Below are positions 1 to 8,747 of a DNA stretch of 49,190 nt, in pieces. Origin of the DNA: Pseudomonas sp. KK4 (GTDB lineage: Bacteria > Pseudomonadota > Gammaproteobacteria > Pseudomonadales > Pseudomonadaceae); NCBI RefSeq assembly GCF_001984065.1, contig NZ_LYVP01000038.1:1-49190 (forward strand), given 5' to 3'. The translations under genes and the position numbers were made by a program. The notes beneath the pieces are model-generated. The model was not told the DNA's origin. It ran no database searches and worked only from the letters and a program-made list of their open reading frames with translations. The stretch's first letter is position 1. Every line of letters starts with the position of its first letter.

Positions 1-478
1 TGCTCGCCTTGTCCGATTCCAGGGTGATCAGCGACTGATCAGCCTCGACGGTGTCGCCGACCTTGACCTGGATCTCGATGATCTGGGCCTTGCCCGACGA
101 ACCGATGTCCGGCACGTGCACTTGCTGAACGCTGGCGGCAGCCGGCGCAGCAGCAGGAGCAGGTGCGGCAGCAGGTGCGGCAGCCGGTTTGGTTTCAGCT
201 TTTGCAGCCGGCGCAGGGGCAGCCGCAGGAGCCGCTTCAGCGGCGCCTTCGACTTCCAGTTCGAGCAGTTCGTCGCCTTCTTTCAGGCGGTCGCCCAGCT
301 TCACTTTCAGGCTCTTGATGATACCGGCCTTCGGCGCAGGCACTTCCATGCTCGCCTTGTCCGATTCCAGCGTCAGGATGCTCTGGTCGGCTTCGATGCG
401 GTCGCCGACCTTCACAAACAGTTCAATTACTTCACCTTCACCGCTGCCGATGTCAGGTACGCGAATGAGTTCGCTCAC
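1..478 (-). CDS. aceF: Dihydrolipoamide acetyltransferase (pyruvate dehydrogenase E2), N-terminal part
   Basis: E2 core of the pyruvate dehydrogenase complex. It carries acetyl groups on lipoyl-lysine and passes them to CoA. Only the first 159 or so codons are in the window; the rest lies beyond the left edge. Two lipoyl domains are visible, each with an ESDKAS lipoylation motif, separated by an Ala/Pro-rich flexible linker typical of E2 proteins. The GTG start at 476-478 is chosen because AGGAG sits six bases upstream and the protein then begins [11 protein letters not shown], a normal lipoyl-domain start. The ribosome site overlaps the aceE stop codon, so the two genes are co-transcribed and probably translationally coupled. 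The lipoyl repeats are near-identical in DNA (compare about 1-60 with about 345-410). Confidence 0.96.
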   Translation of the reverse strand, partial: MSELIRVPDIGSGEGEVIELFVKVGDRIEADQSILTLESDKASMEVPAPKAGIIKSLKVKLGDRLKEGDELLELEVEGAAEAAPAAAPAPAAKAETKPAAAPAAAPAPAAAPAAASVQQVHVPDIGSSGKAQIIEIQVKVGDTVEADQSLITLESDKAS

Positions 479-489
479 AGAATCTCTCC

Positions 490-3135
490 TCAGCAGTCCA
501 GTGGGTTGCGTTTTTCCGGGTCGATCCCGAACTTGGCGATGGCTTCAGACACCACCTTGGGTTCGATATCGCCACGGTCAGCCAGTGCTTCAAGGGCTGC
601 CAACACCACGAAATGACGGTCGACTTCGAAGAAATGACGCAGTTTCTTGCGGCTGTCGCTGCGGCCGAAACCGTCGGTGCCCAGGACTTTGAATTCCTTG
701 GACGGTACCCACTGACGGATCTGCTCGGCGAACAGTTTCATGTAGTCGGTAGAGGCAATGACCGGACCTTTGCGGCCGTTCAGGCACTCTTCAACGTAGC
801 TCAGCTTGGGCTTCTGGCCCGGGTGCAGACGGTTGGTGCGCTCGACGGCCAGGCCATCGCGACGCAGTTCGTTGAAGCTGGTCACGCTCCACACGTCAGC
901 GCCGACGTTGAACTGCTCGCGCAGGATCTTCGCCGCTTCACGGACTTCACGCAGGATGGTGCCGGAGCCCATCAGCTGAACGTGGTGCGCCGCTTCGCGG
1001 GTGTCTTCCTCGAGCAGGTACATGCCTTTCTTGATGCCTTCCTCGGCACCGGCCGGCATGGCTGGCTGCTGGTACGACTCGTTCATCACGGTGATGTAGT
1101 AGAAGACGTCCTGTTGCTCTTCGGTCATCTTCTTCATGCCGTCCTGAATGATCACCGCCAGCTCGTAGCCGTAGGTTGGATCGTAGGTGCGGCAGTTCGG
1201 AATGGTGGCAGCCAGCAGGTGGCTGTGACCGTCTTCGTGCTGCAGGCCTTCACCGTTGAGGGTGGTACGGCCGGCGGTGCCGCCGATCAGGAAACCACGG
1301 GTACGGCTGTCGCCAGCGGCCCAGGCCAGGTCGCCGATACGCTGGAAGCCGAACATCGAGTAGAAGATGTAGAACGGCAGCATCGGCTGGTTGTGGCTGG
1401 AGTACGAAGTACCGGCAGCGATGAAGGAGCTCATGGCGCCCGCTTCGTTGATGCCTTCTTCGAGGATCTGGCCCTTCTTGTCTTCCTTGTAGAACATCAC
1501 CTGATCTTTATCGACTGGCTCGTAGAGCTGGCCGACGGAGGAGTAGATGCCCAACTGACGGAACATGCCTTCCATACCAAAGGTACGGGCTTCGTCCGGG
1601 ATGATCGGCACGATGCGTGGGCCGATTTCCTTGTCCTTGACCAGTTGCGCGAGGATCCGCACGAAGGCCATGGTGGTGGAGATTTCACGGTCGCCCGAAC
1701 CGTCGAGGATAGCCTTGAGGGTATCCAGGTCCGGCGTCGGCACGCTGAAGCTTTGTGCGCGGCGCTGTGGCACGAAACCGCCCAGTGCGGCGCGACGCTC
1801 GCTCAGGTAACGGGCTTCGGCGCTGTTTGGCTCTGGCTTGAAGAACGGCAGGTGTTCCAGCTCTTCGTCCTTGACCGGGATGTCGAAGCGGTCGCGGAAC
1901 AACTTCAGGCTGTCGACGTCGACTTTCTTGGTGTTGTGCGCGGTGTTCTTCGCTTCGCCGGCACCGGTGCCATAACCCTTGATGGTCTTGGCCAGGATGA
2001 CGGTAGGCTGGTCTTTGTGGTTGACCGCCTGGTGGTAGGCTGCATAGACCTTGTACGGGTCGTGGCCGCCACGGTTGAGTTTCCAGATCTCGTCGTCGGA
2101 CAGGTCTGCAACCATTGCCTTGAGTTCTGGCGAGTTGAAGAAGTGTTCACGCACGAACGCGCCGTCTTTGGCCTTGTAGTTCTGGTACTCGCCGTCGATG
2201 ACTTCGTCCATGCGGCGCTGCAGGATGCCGTCGACGTCCTTGGCCAGCAGTGGGTCCCAGAAACGGCCCCAGATGACTTTGGATACGTTCCACTGAGCAC
2301 CGCGGAACACGCCTTCGAGTTCCTGGATGATCTTGCCGTTGCCGCGAACCGGGCCGTCGAGGCGCTGCAGGTTGCAGTTGATGACGAAGATCAGGTTGTC
2401 GAGCTTCTCGCGGCCAGCCAGCGAGATCGCGCCCAGGGATTCGGGCTCGTCGCACTCGCCGTCGCCCAGGAAGCACCAGACTTTCTGCTTGCCGGCAGGA
2501 ATGAAGCCGCGGGCTTCCAGGTACTTCATGAAGCGTGCCTGGTAGATCGCCTGGATCGGGCCCAGACCCATGGATACGGTCGGGAACTGCCAGAAGTCAG
2601 GCATCAGCCAAGGGTGCGGGTAGGACGACAGGCCCTGACCGTCCACTTCCTGGCGGAAGTTGTTCATCTGGTCTTCGGTGATGCGGCCTTCCATGAACGC
2701 ACGGGCGTAGACGCCTGGCGAGGTGTGGCCCTGGAAGTAGATCAGGTCGCCGCCGTGTTCGTCGGTCGGGGCCTGGAAGAAGTAGTTGAAGCCGATGTCA
2801 TACAGGGTCGCACTGGAAGCGAAGCTGGAGATGTGACCACCCAGGTCAGAATCTTTCAGGTTCGTGCGCATTACCATGGCCATCGCGTTCCAGCGTACCA
2901 GCGAGCGAATGCGGCGTTCCATGAACAGGTCGCCAGGCATGCGTGCTTCGTGGGTAACAGGGATGGTGTTGCGGTAAGGCGTGGTGATGGCGTAGGGCAG
3001 TTGCGAACCGCTGCGGGTAGCGAGTTCACCCATACGGGTCATCAGATAGTGAGCACGGTCTTCGCCTTCTTTGTCGAGAACCGATTCCAGGGCGTCCAGC
3101 CATTCCTGGGTTTCGACGGGATCGAGGTCTTGCAT
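490..3135 (-). CDS. aceE: Pyruvate dehydrogenase E1 component (homodimeric type)
   Basis: Thiamine-diphosphate-dependent decarboxylase that converts pyruvate to an acetyl group on the E2 lipoyl arm, linking glycolysis to the TCA cycle. At 881 residues it matches the homodimeric proteobacterial E1 (about 887 in E. coli). The ThDP motif is present as GDGE (residues 224-227) and NCN (253-255). The ATG at 3133-3135 is followed by [16 protein letters not shown], the usual start of the family. It is the first gene of an aceE-aceF operon, 11 bases from aceF. Its upstream region holds two operator-like palindromes (3246-3312), so regulation from there is likely. Identification is firm. Confidence 0.98.
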   Translation of the reverse strand: MQDLDPVETQEWLDALESVLDKEGEDRAHYLMTRMGELATRSGSQLPYAITTPYRNTIPVTHEARMPGDLFMERRIRSLVRWNAMAMVMRTNLKDSDLGGHISSFASSATLYDIGFNYFFQAPTDEHGGDLIYFQGHTSPGVYARAFMEGRITEDQMNNFRQEVDGQGLSSYPHPWLMPDFWQFPTVSMGLGPIQAIYQARFMKYLEARGFIPAGKQKVWCFLGDGECDEPESLGAISLAGREKLDNLIFVINCNLQRLDGPVRGNGKIIQELEGVFRGAQWNVSKVIWGRFWDPLLAKDVDGILQRRMDEVIDGEYQNYKAKDGAFVREHFFNSPELKAMVADLSDDEIWKLNRGGHDPYKVYAAYHQAVNHKDQPTVILAKTIKGYGTGAGEAKNTAHNTKKVDVDSLKLFRDRFDIPVKDEELEHLPFFKPEPNSAEARYLSERRAALGGFVPQRRAQSFSVPTPDLDTLKAILDGSGDREISTTMAFVRILAQLVKDKEIGPRIVPIIPDEARTFGMEGMFRQLGIYSSVGQLYEPVDKDQVMFYKEDKKGQILEEGINEAGAMSSFIAAGTSYSSHNQPMLPFYIFYSMFGFQRIGDLAWAAGDSRTRGFLIGGTAGRTTLNGEGLQHEDGHSHLLAATIPNCRTYDPTYGYELAVIIQDGMKKMTEEQQDVFYYITVMNESYQQPAMPAGAEEGIKKGMYLLEEDTREAAHHVQLMGSGTILREVREAAKILREQFNVGADVWSVTSFNELRRDGLAVERTNRLHPGQKPKLSYVEECLNGRKGPVIASTDYMKLFAEQIRQWVPSKEFKVLGTDGFGRSDSRKKLRHFFEVDRHFVVLAALEALADRGDIEPKVVSEAIAKFGIDPEKRNPLDC

Positions 3136-3518
3136 GGCTTGCTCCAGGGCGGAAAGGCTACCAGAATCGGTTGCCTGAGTTAGCGACTGGCCTTGTGGGC
3201 AGACGTTATGAATTCTTGGATTGCCGATAGGTTGTTCCGGCGGTGTGTAGTTTTACTACAAATCATCCGGCATTTCAGCCTTACTAATGTATATACGAGT
3301 AGTAAAACTACAGATGAGCGGCTTGTGGCACCCGGCTGCGATGTGAGAATAAACGTTAAGGTTGGTCTTTTTCCAATCAAAAAAGGTGAAAGTTTGATGT
3401 TGGCTGCCAAAATAAAAGAAATTTCAGCTATTTCTAACTTTTGTTCGACAGTCCCTCAGGTAGTGCATTCCTACAATTCACTACATTCGGCTCATTCCAC
3501 GCCGATCAAGGATAGACC
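3136..3518. other. Divergent intergenic region aceE/glnE, AT-rich
   Basis: This 383-base gap separates the divergent aceE and glnE starts. It is clearly more AT-rich than its neighbours and must hold both promoters. Open frames here (for example 3180-3410 minus and 3193-3522 plus) show no recognisable protein character and are taken as chance. Visible content: two inverted operator-like sites (3246-3312), a pair of inverted hexamers GTAGTG/CACTAC at 3460-3465 and 3479-3484, and a possible -10 box TACAAT at 3472-3477 in the direction of glnE without a good -35 box. Confidence 0.6.
3246..3312. promoter_or_regulatory. Pair of inverted operator-like sites
   Basis: TGTAGTTTTACTAC (3246-3259) is repeated in exact inverse orientation at 3299-3312, with 39 bases between. 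Each copy is itself a palindrome, GTAGT-TTT-ACTAC, of a size expected for a dimeric repressor such as a GntR-family protein. The pair lies 111-177 bases upstream of aceE. Most likely it is a two-site operator controlling aceEF, possibly by looping. Which regulator binds is not visible in the window. Confidence 0.6.
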
Positions 3519-6458
3519 ATGAGCCTGCCCCTGCTTGCCGAACTGCCGGATATCCTGCTGCCGTTTGTCACCCGCGCTGAACAGTCGTTTCGGGCCGCCG
3601 TCGCTGACCTGGAAGACGATCATGGGCTGTCCGAATGGACGCCGGAACGCTGGGCACAATTTGCCCGTGTGACCGCTGCCAGTGACTTCGTGATCGAGCA
3701 ATCGGTGCGTGATCCATTGATGCTGTTGGAGCTGGTTCGTTCCGGCGAACTGGACCGTGCCTACGCCCCCGGCGAGTTGTATGCACAGATCGCCGCGGCG
3801 GTAAACGCGGCTGAAACCGACGATGTGCTGGGCCGCGTCTTGCGCCGCCAGCGCGCCCGCCATCAAGTGCGAATCATCTGGCGTGACCTCACCCGCCAGG
3901 CCGACCTGATCCAGACCTGCCGCGATCTGTCGGACATGGCCGATGCCAGCATCGACCAGGCCTATCAATGGTTGTACGCGCGGCACTGTCAGCAGTTCGG
4001 CGTGCCCACCGGTCGACGCAGTGGCGAACCGCAGCAGATGGTCGTGCTCGGCATGGGCAAGCTCGGCGCGGTGGAGCTCAACCTGTCGTCGGACATCGAC
4101 CTGATCTTCGCTTACCCCGAAGGCGGCGAAACCGTCGGCGTGAAGCGCGCACTGGATAACCAGGAATTTTTCATCCGCCTCGGCCAGCGCCTGATCAAAG
4201 CCCTGGACCCGATGACCGTCGACGGTTTCGTGTTCCGTGTCGACATGCGTCTGCGGCCTTATGGCTCCTCGGGCGCGCTGGTGCTGAGCTTCAACGCGCT
4301 GGAGCAGTATTACCAGGACCAGGGCCGCGACTGGGAGCGCTACGCGATGATCAAGTCGCGGGTGGTGGCCGGCGATCAGGTGGCTGGCGCGCAATTGCAG
4401 GAAATGCTGCGACCGTTCGTGTATCGGCGGTATCTGGACTTCTCGGCGATCGAAGCGCTGCGCACCATGAAGCAGCTGATCCAGCAGGAAGTGCGACGCA
4501 AGGGCATGGCCGACAACATCAAGCTGGGCTCCGGGGGCATCCGCGAAGTGGAGTTCATCGCCCAGGCTTTCCAGTTGATTCATGGCGGGCGCGACTTGAG
4601 CCTGCAGCAACGTCCGCTGCTCAAGGTGCTGAGCACGCTGGAGGGGCAGGGTTACTTGCCGCCGGCGGTCATCAGCGAATTGCGCGAAGGCTACGAATTC
4701 CTGCGTTATACCGAGCATGCGATCCAGGCGATTGCTGACCGCCAGACCCAGATGCTGCCGGACAGCCCTCAGGATCAGGCGCGCATTGCCTTTATGATGG
4801 GCTTCGCCGATTGGTCGGCCTTTCATGAAAAGCTGATGTACTGGCGCGGTCGCGTGGCCTGGCACTTCGGTCAGGTGATTGCCGATCCCGATGAGGAGCA
4901 AGGTGCCGAAAACGAAGTGGTGGTCGGCGGCGAGTGGCTGCCGTTGTGGGAAGAGGCCCAGGATGAAGAGGCGGCCTGCCGGCAGTTGCAGGAAGGCGGT
5001 TTTGCCGATGCGCCCAAGGCGCTGAAGGCACTGGCCAGCCTGCGTGGCAGTCCACAGTTGCGGGCCATGCAGCGTCTGGGCCGTGAACGCCTCGATGCCT
5101 TTATTCCACGGTTGCTGGCGCAGGCGGTCGAGCACGCCGATCCGGACCTGGTGCTGGAGCGGGTGTTGCCGCTGGTGGAGGCCGTGGCGCGGCGTTCGGC
5201 GTATCTGGTGCTGCTGACCGAGAACCCCGGTGCACTGCGACGCCTGCTGACCTTGTGCGCGGCGAGTCCATGGATCGCCGAGCAGATCACCCGCTTCCCG
5301 CTGCTGCTCGATGAACTGCTCAACGAAGGTCGGCTGTTCAAACCGCCGTTGGCGCCGGAATTGGCCGCCGAGTTGCGCGAGCGCCTGACGCGGATTCCCG
5401 AGGACGACCTCGAGCAACAAATGGAAGCCTTGCGCCATTTCAAACTGGCGCACCGCTTGCGGGTTGCCGCTTCGGAAATCGCCGGCCACCTGCCGTTGAT
5501 GAAAGTCAGCGATTACCTGACCTGGCTCGCCGAGGCGATTCTCGAACAGGTATTGGCCCTGGCCTGGCGCCAGACCGTGGCCAAGTACGGCACGCCGCTG
5601 CGCACTGACGGCACCTTGTGCGATCCCGGCTTCATCATTGTCGGTTATGGGAAAGTCGGCGGGCTGGAACTGGGGCATGGTTCCGACCTGGACCTGGTGT
5701 TCATCCATGACGGCGATCCCCAGGCGGAAACCGACGGGCCGAAACCGATCGATGGCGCGCAATTCTTCACCCGGCTGGGGCAGCGGATCATCCACTTGCT
5801 CACGGCCCAGACCAACTCCGGTCAGCTGTATGAAGTGGACATGCGTCTGCGACCGTCCGGTGCATCCGGTTTGCTGGTCAGTTCGCTGGGGGCGTTTGCC
5901 CGTTATCAGGAGGGCGAAGCCTGGACCTGGGAGCATCAGGCGCTGGTGCGGGCGCGGGTGCTGGTGGGCAGCGAGGATGTGGGCCAGGCGTTCGAGAAAG
6001 TTCGCGCGGCGGTACTCGGCAAATCACGGGATCTTGCGACCTTGCGCCAGGAAGTCAGCGAGATGCGCGCCAAGATGCGCGATAACCTGGGCAGCAAGAG
6101 CACCGCGGCCGGCACCGGGGCAAATGCCTTCGAGGCCACGGCGCCGTTCGATCTCAAGCAGGACGCCGGAGGTATCGTCGATATTGAATTTATGGTGCAA
6201 TACGCGGCCCTGGCGTGGTCGCAGACGCACCCGGCACTGCTGCGCTGGACGGACAATATCCGCATTCTGGAAGAGCTGGAGCACGAAAGGCTGATGCCCG
6301 CCGAAGAGGCCAGCCTGTTGCGCGAGGCCTATAAAGCCTACCGCTCCGCCGCCCACCGGCAGGCCTTGCAGAAGGACGCCGGGGTGATACCGGGCGACCA
6401 GTTCGCGGACGAACGGCGCCAGGTAATGCGGATCTGGCGGGAGCTGGGGCTAAGCTGA
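3519..6458 (+). CDS. glnE: Bifunctional glutamine synthetase adenylyltransferase/deadenylase
   Basis: Adds AMP to or removes AMP from a tyrosine of glutamine synthetase in response to PII and glutamine, setting nitrogen assimilation. The 979-residue protein has the expected two nucleotidyltransferase halves. The N-terminal (deadenylase) half shows GKLGAVELNLSSDIDLIF, with the SDxD motif at residues 191-194. The C-terminal (adenylylating) half shows GYGKVGGLELGHGSDLDLVF, with SDLD at 722-725. The ATG at 3519 begins MSLPLLAELPDILLPF. It is divergent from aceE. Downstream come a REP pair and a hairpin rather than a coupled gene, so it appears to be transcribed on its own. Length and both active sites look intact. 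Confidence 0.97.
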   Translation: MSLPLLAELPDILLPFVTRAEQSFRAAVADLEDDHGLSEWTPERWAQFARVTAASDFVIEQSVRDPLMLLELVRSGELDRAYAPGELYAQIAAAVNAAETDDVLGRVLRRQRARHQVRIIWRDLTRQADLIQTCRDLSDMADASIDQAYQWLYARHCQQFGVPTGRRSGEPQQMVVLGMGKLGAVELNLSSDIDLIFAYPEGGETVGVKRALDNQEFFIRLGQRLIKALDPMTVDGFVFRVDMRLRPYGSSGALVLSFNALEQYYQDQGRDWERYAMIKSRVVAGDQVAGAQLQEMLRPFVYRRYLDFSAIEALRTMKQLIQQEVRRKGMADNIKLGSGGIREVEFIAQAFQLIHGGRDLSLQQRPLLKVLSTLEGQGYLPPAVISELREGYEFLRYTEHAIQAIADRQTQMLPDSPQDQARIAFMMGFADWSAFHEKLMYWRGRVAWHFGQVIADPDEEQGAENEVVVGGEWLPLWEEAQDEEAACRQLQEGGFADAPKALKALASLRGSPQLRAMQRLGRERLDAFIPRLLAQAVEHADPDLVLERVLPLVEAVARRSAYLVLLTENPGALRRLLTLCAASPWIAEQITRFPLLLDELLNEGRLFKPPLAPELAAELRERLTRIPEDDLEQQMEALRHFKLAHRLRVAASEIAGHLPLMKVSDYLTWLAEAILEQVLALAWRQTVAKYGTPLRTDGTLCDPGFIIVGYGKVGGLELGHGSDLDLVFIHDGDPQAETDGPKPIDGAQFFTRLGQRIIHLLTAQTNSGQLYEVDMRLRPSGASGLLVSSLGAFARYQEGEAWTWEHQALVRARVLVGSEDVGQAFEKVRAAVLGKSRDLATLRQEVSEMRAKMRDNLGSKSTAAGTGANAFEATAPFDLKQDAGGIVDIEFMVQYAALAWSQTHPALLRWTDNIRILEELEHERLMPAEEASLLREAYKAYRSAAHRQALQKDAGVIPGDQFADERRQVMRIWRELGLS

Positions 6459-6485
6459 AACCGGATATTTGAAACACTGAATACC

Positions 6486-6577
6486 CTGTGGGAGCGGGCT
6501 TGCCCGCGAAGAGGCCGTCACATTCAGCCTCTATAGTGACTGACACTCTGCCTTCGCGAGCAGGCCCGCTCCCACAG
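6486..6577. repeat. REP pair (BIME) of the GGGAGCGGGC family
   Basis: Two copies of a 26-base REP sequence in inverted orientation (6486-6511 and about 6552-6577) around a 40-base spacer. The left copy carries a GCCCGC variant in place of GCTCGC, and the right copy is compensated only in part. It follows the glnE stop and can fold into a large hairpin that may protect or end the glnE mRNA. Confidence 0.85.
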
Positions 6578-6608
6578 TAGATCTGCATTGTTTGTAGAAT
6601 TCTCGAGG

Positions 6609-6640
6609 CGGGGAGGCGTATGCCTCCCCGGTTCGTTTTT
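6609..6640 (+). terminator. Perfect 9-bp hairpin followed by a T-run, just before waaF
   Basis: CGGGGAGGC (6609-6617) pairs perfectly with GCCTCCCCG (6622-6630) across a 4-base loop. It is followed by GTTCG and TTTTT (6636-6640). It has the form of an intrinsic terminator for transcripts coming from glnE. It sits only 10 bases before the waaF start, so it could instead be a 5' leader hairpin of the waa mRNA if the promoter lies just upstream; TAGAAT at 6595-6600 is a possible -10. Confidence 0.6.
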
Positions 6641-6649
6641 GGAAACCAC

Positions 6650-7684
6650 ATGAAAATTCTGATCGTTGGGCCCAGTTGGGTCGGTGACATGGTGATGGCG
6701 CAGACACTGTTTCAGTGCCTCAAGCAGCGCCACCCGCAATGCGAAATCGACGTGCTGGCCCCCGAGTGGAGCCGGCCGATTCTTGAGCGCATGCCCGAAG
6801 TCCGCCAGGCCTTGAGCTTCCCGCTCGGCCACGGCGCACTGGAGCTGGCAACCCGTCGGCGCATCGGCAAATCCCTGGCCGGCCAGTACGACCAGGCGAT
6901 CCTGCTGCCCAATTCCCTGAAGTCGGCCCTGGTGCCATTTTTTGCCGGCATCCCCAAGCGCACCGGTTGGCGCGGCGAGTTCCGCTACGGCCTGCTCAAC
7001 GACGTGCGCACCCTGGACAAAGAACGCTACCCGCTGATGATCGAGCGGTTCATGGCCCTGGCCTACGAGCCGGGTGCCGAGTTGCCCAAGCCTTACCCGC
7101 GCCCGAGCCTGCAGATCGACCCGGTGACCCGCGAGGCGGCGCTGGCCAAATTCGGCTTGGCCCTCGACCGTCCGGTGTTGGCGCTGTGCCCCGGCGCTGA
7201 ATTCGGCGAGTCCAAGCGCTGGCCGTCCGAGCATTACGCCAAGGTCGCCGAAGCGAAGATTCGCGAAGGCTGGCAGGTCTGGCTGTTCGGTTCGAAAAAC
7301 GATCACGCCGTCGGCGAGGACATCCGCTCGCGACTGATACCCGGCCTGCGTGAAGAGTCGGTGAACCTCAGCGGCGGCACCTCGCTGGCCGAGGCCATCG
7401 ATCTGCTGTCCTGCGCCGACTCGGTGGTGTCCAACGACTCCGGCCTGATGCATGTCGCCGCCGCACTGAACCGCCCGCTGGTGGCGGTCTACGGCTCGAC
7501 GTCCCCGGGCTTCACGCCGCCGCTGGCCGAGCACGTCGAGATTGTGCGCCTGGGCATCGAATGCAGTCCGTGCTTCGATCGCACCTGCCGTTTCGGTCAT
7601 TACAACTGCCTGCGCCAGCTGATGCCGCCTGCGGTGAACGAAGCCTTGCAGCGGTTGCAGGGCACTGTGGTCGAGGTCAAATAG
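6650..7684 (+). CDS. waaF: ADP-heptose:LPS heptosyltransferase II
   Basis: Adds the second L-glycero-D-manno-heptose to the LPS inner core on the cytoplasmic face of the inner membrane. It is a GT9-family, GT-B fold enzyme. The N-terminal MKILIVGPSWVGDMVM and the donor-site segment SNDSGLMHVAAAL are diagnostic, and a Cys-rich CSPCFDRTCRFGHYNC segment near the C-terminus is usual for the family. I start at the ATG at 6650 (344 residues). An in-frame ATG at 6620 would add ten residues (MPPRFVFGNH) that lie in the terminator-like hairpin and are not conserved in character. It is the first gene of the core operon, and the next gene starts one base after its stop. Confidence 0.96.
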   Translation: MKILIVGPSWVGDMVMAQTLFQCLKQRHPQCEIDVLAPEWSRPILERMPEVRQALSFPLGHGALELATRRRIGKSLAGQYDQAILLPNSLKSALVPFFAGIPKRTGWRGEFRYGLLNDVRTLDKERYPLMIERFMALAYEPGAELPKPYPRPSLQIDPVTREAALAKFGLALDRPVLALCPGAEFGESKRWPSEHYAKVAEAKIREGWQVWLFGSKNDHAVGEDIRSRLIPGLREESVNLSGGTSLAEAIDLLSCADSVVSNDSGLMHVAAALNRPLVAVYGSTSPGFTPPLAEHVEIVRLGIECSPCFDRTCRFGHYNCLRQLMPPAVNEALQRLQGTVVEVK

Positions 7685-7685
7685 T

Positions 7686-8747
7686 TTGCGGGTACTGCTG
7701 ATCAAGACTTCATCGCTGGGCGACGTGATCCATGCGTTGCCGGCGCTGACCGACGCGGCGCGGGCCATCCCCGGCATCACCTTCGACTGGGTGGTGGAAG
7801 AAGGCTTCGCCGAAATCCCCACCTGGCACCCGGCGGTGGGCAAGGTGATCCCGGTGGCGATCCGTCGCTGGCGCAAGAACATCTGGCAAACCATCAAGAG
7901 CGGCGAGTGGAAGCGCTTCAAGCAAAGCCTTCGTGCGACGAAATACGACCTGGTCATCGATGCCCAGGGCCTGCTCAAGAGCGCTTTGCTGACCCGCTAC
8001 GTCAAAGCCCCGGTCGCCGGGCTCGATAAAGACTCCGCCCGTGAACCGATCGCCGCACGCTTCTATTCCCGGCGCCTGGCCGTGGCCCGTGGGCAACATG
8101 CGGTAGAGCGGGTGCGCCAGCTGTTCGCCGTGGCCCTGGGCTACGACTTGCCCAAAGGCCTGGGCGACTACGGCCTGAACGTCGAGCGCATGGTGGAACT
8201 GCCGCGCAAGAACCCCTATGTACTGTTCCTGCACGGCACCACCTGGGACACCAAACACTGGCCCGAAGCCTATTGGCGCGAGCTGACCGAGCGTGTCGGT
8301 TACCTCGGCGTGGGCGTGAAACTGCCGTGGGGCAATGCGATCGAGAAAGCCCGGGCCGAGCGCATCGCTGCCGGTTTCAAGCATGCCGAAGTGTTGCCCA
8401 AGCTGAACCTGGCCGGTGTCGGCAAAGTGTTGGCCGGGGCGCAGGCCTGCGTGGCGGTGGACACCGGGCTCGGTCATCTGGCTGCCGCGCTGGACGTGCC
8501 GACCCTGTCGCTGTTCGGCCCGACCAACCCGGGCCTGACCGGTGCCTACGGCAAGTCGCAGATCCATCTGGCGAGCGACTTCCCTTGCGCGCCGTGTCTG
8601 CAAAAGCAATGCACCTACCAACCGACGGCCGAAGATGCCCAACGGTTTGATCTGAAACGCGAGTGGCCCCTGTGCTTCACTCGCCTGAATCCCGAGCGTG
8701 TCGCCAGCCGATTGAGCACGTTGTTACTGGCTGAGGAGCTGCGCTGA
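7686..8747 (+). CDS. waaC: ADP-heptose:LPS heptosyltransferase I
   Basis: Attaches the first heptose to Kdo in the LPS inner core. It is a GT9-family protein of 353 residues. The N-terminus MRVLLIKTSSLGDVIHALPAL and the motif AVDTGLGHLAAALDVPTLSLFGPTNP mark it as WaaC rather than WaaF. The start is TTG (7686-7688), one base after the waaF stop, with GAGG (7673-7676) at good spacing; no better ATG is near. The stop overlaps the waaG start (TGATG), so the genes are translationally coupled. Confidence 0.96.
   Translation: MRVLLIKTSSLGDVIHALPALTDAARAIPGITFDWVVEEGFAEIPTWHPAVGKVIPVAIRRWRKNIWQTIKSGEWKRFKQSLRATKYDLVIDAQGLLKSALLTRYVKAPVAGLDKDSAREPIAARFYSRRLAVARGQHAVERVRQLFAVALGYDLPKGLGDYGLNVERMVELPRKNPYVLFLHGTTWDTKHWPEAYWRELTERVGYLGVGVKLPWGNAIEKARAERIAAGFKHAEVLPKLNLAGVGKVLAGAQACVAVDTGLGHLAAALDVPTLSLFGPTNPGLTGAYGKSQIHLASDFPCAPCLQKQCTYQPTAEDAQRFDLKREWPLCFTRLNPERVASRLSTLLLAEELR

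Noticed and set aside
116..692. Ser/Arg/Gly-rich open frames opposite the aceF linker
   Set aside because: They arise from the Ala/Pro-rich E2 linker read on the other strand.
613..3183. 856-codon open frame on the plus strand opposite aceE
   Set aside because: It is the mirror of a highly expressed high-GC gene; the translation has no family character, and aceE on the other strand is certain.
3180..3410. 76-codon frame in the aceE/glnE gap
   Set aside because: It covers the operator-like sites, has no ribosome site and no recognisable features.
3492..5936. 814-codon open frame on the minus strand opposite glnE
   Set aside because: Shadow frame rich in Gln/His/Arg caused by high GC at third positions of glnE.
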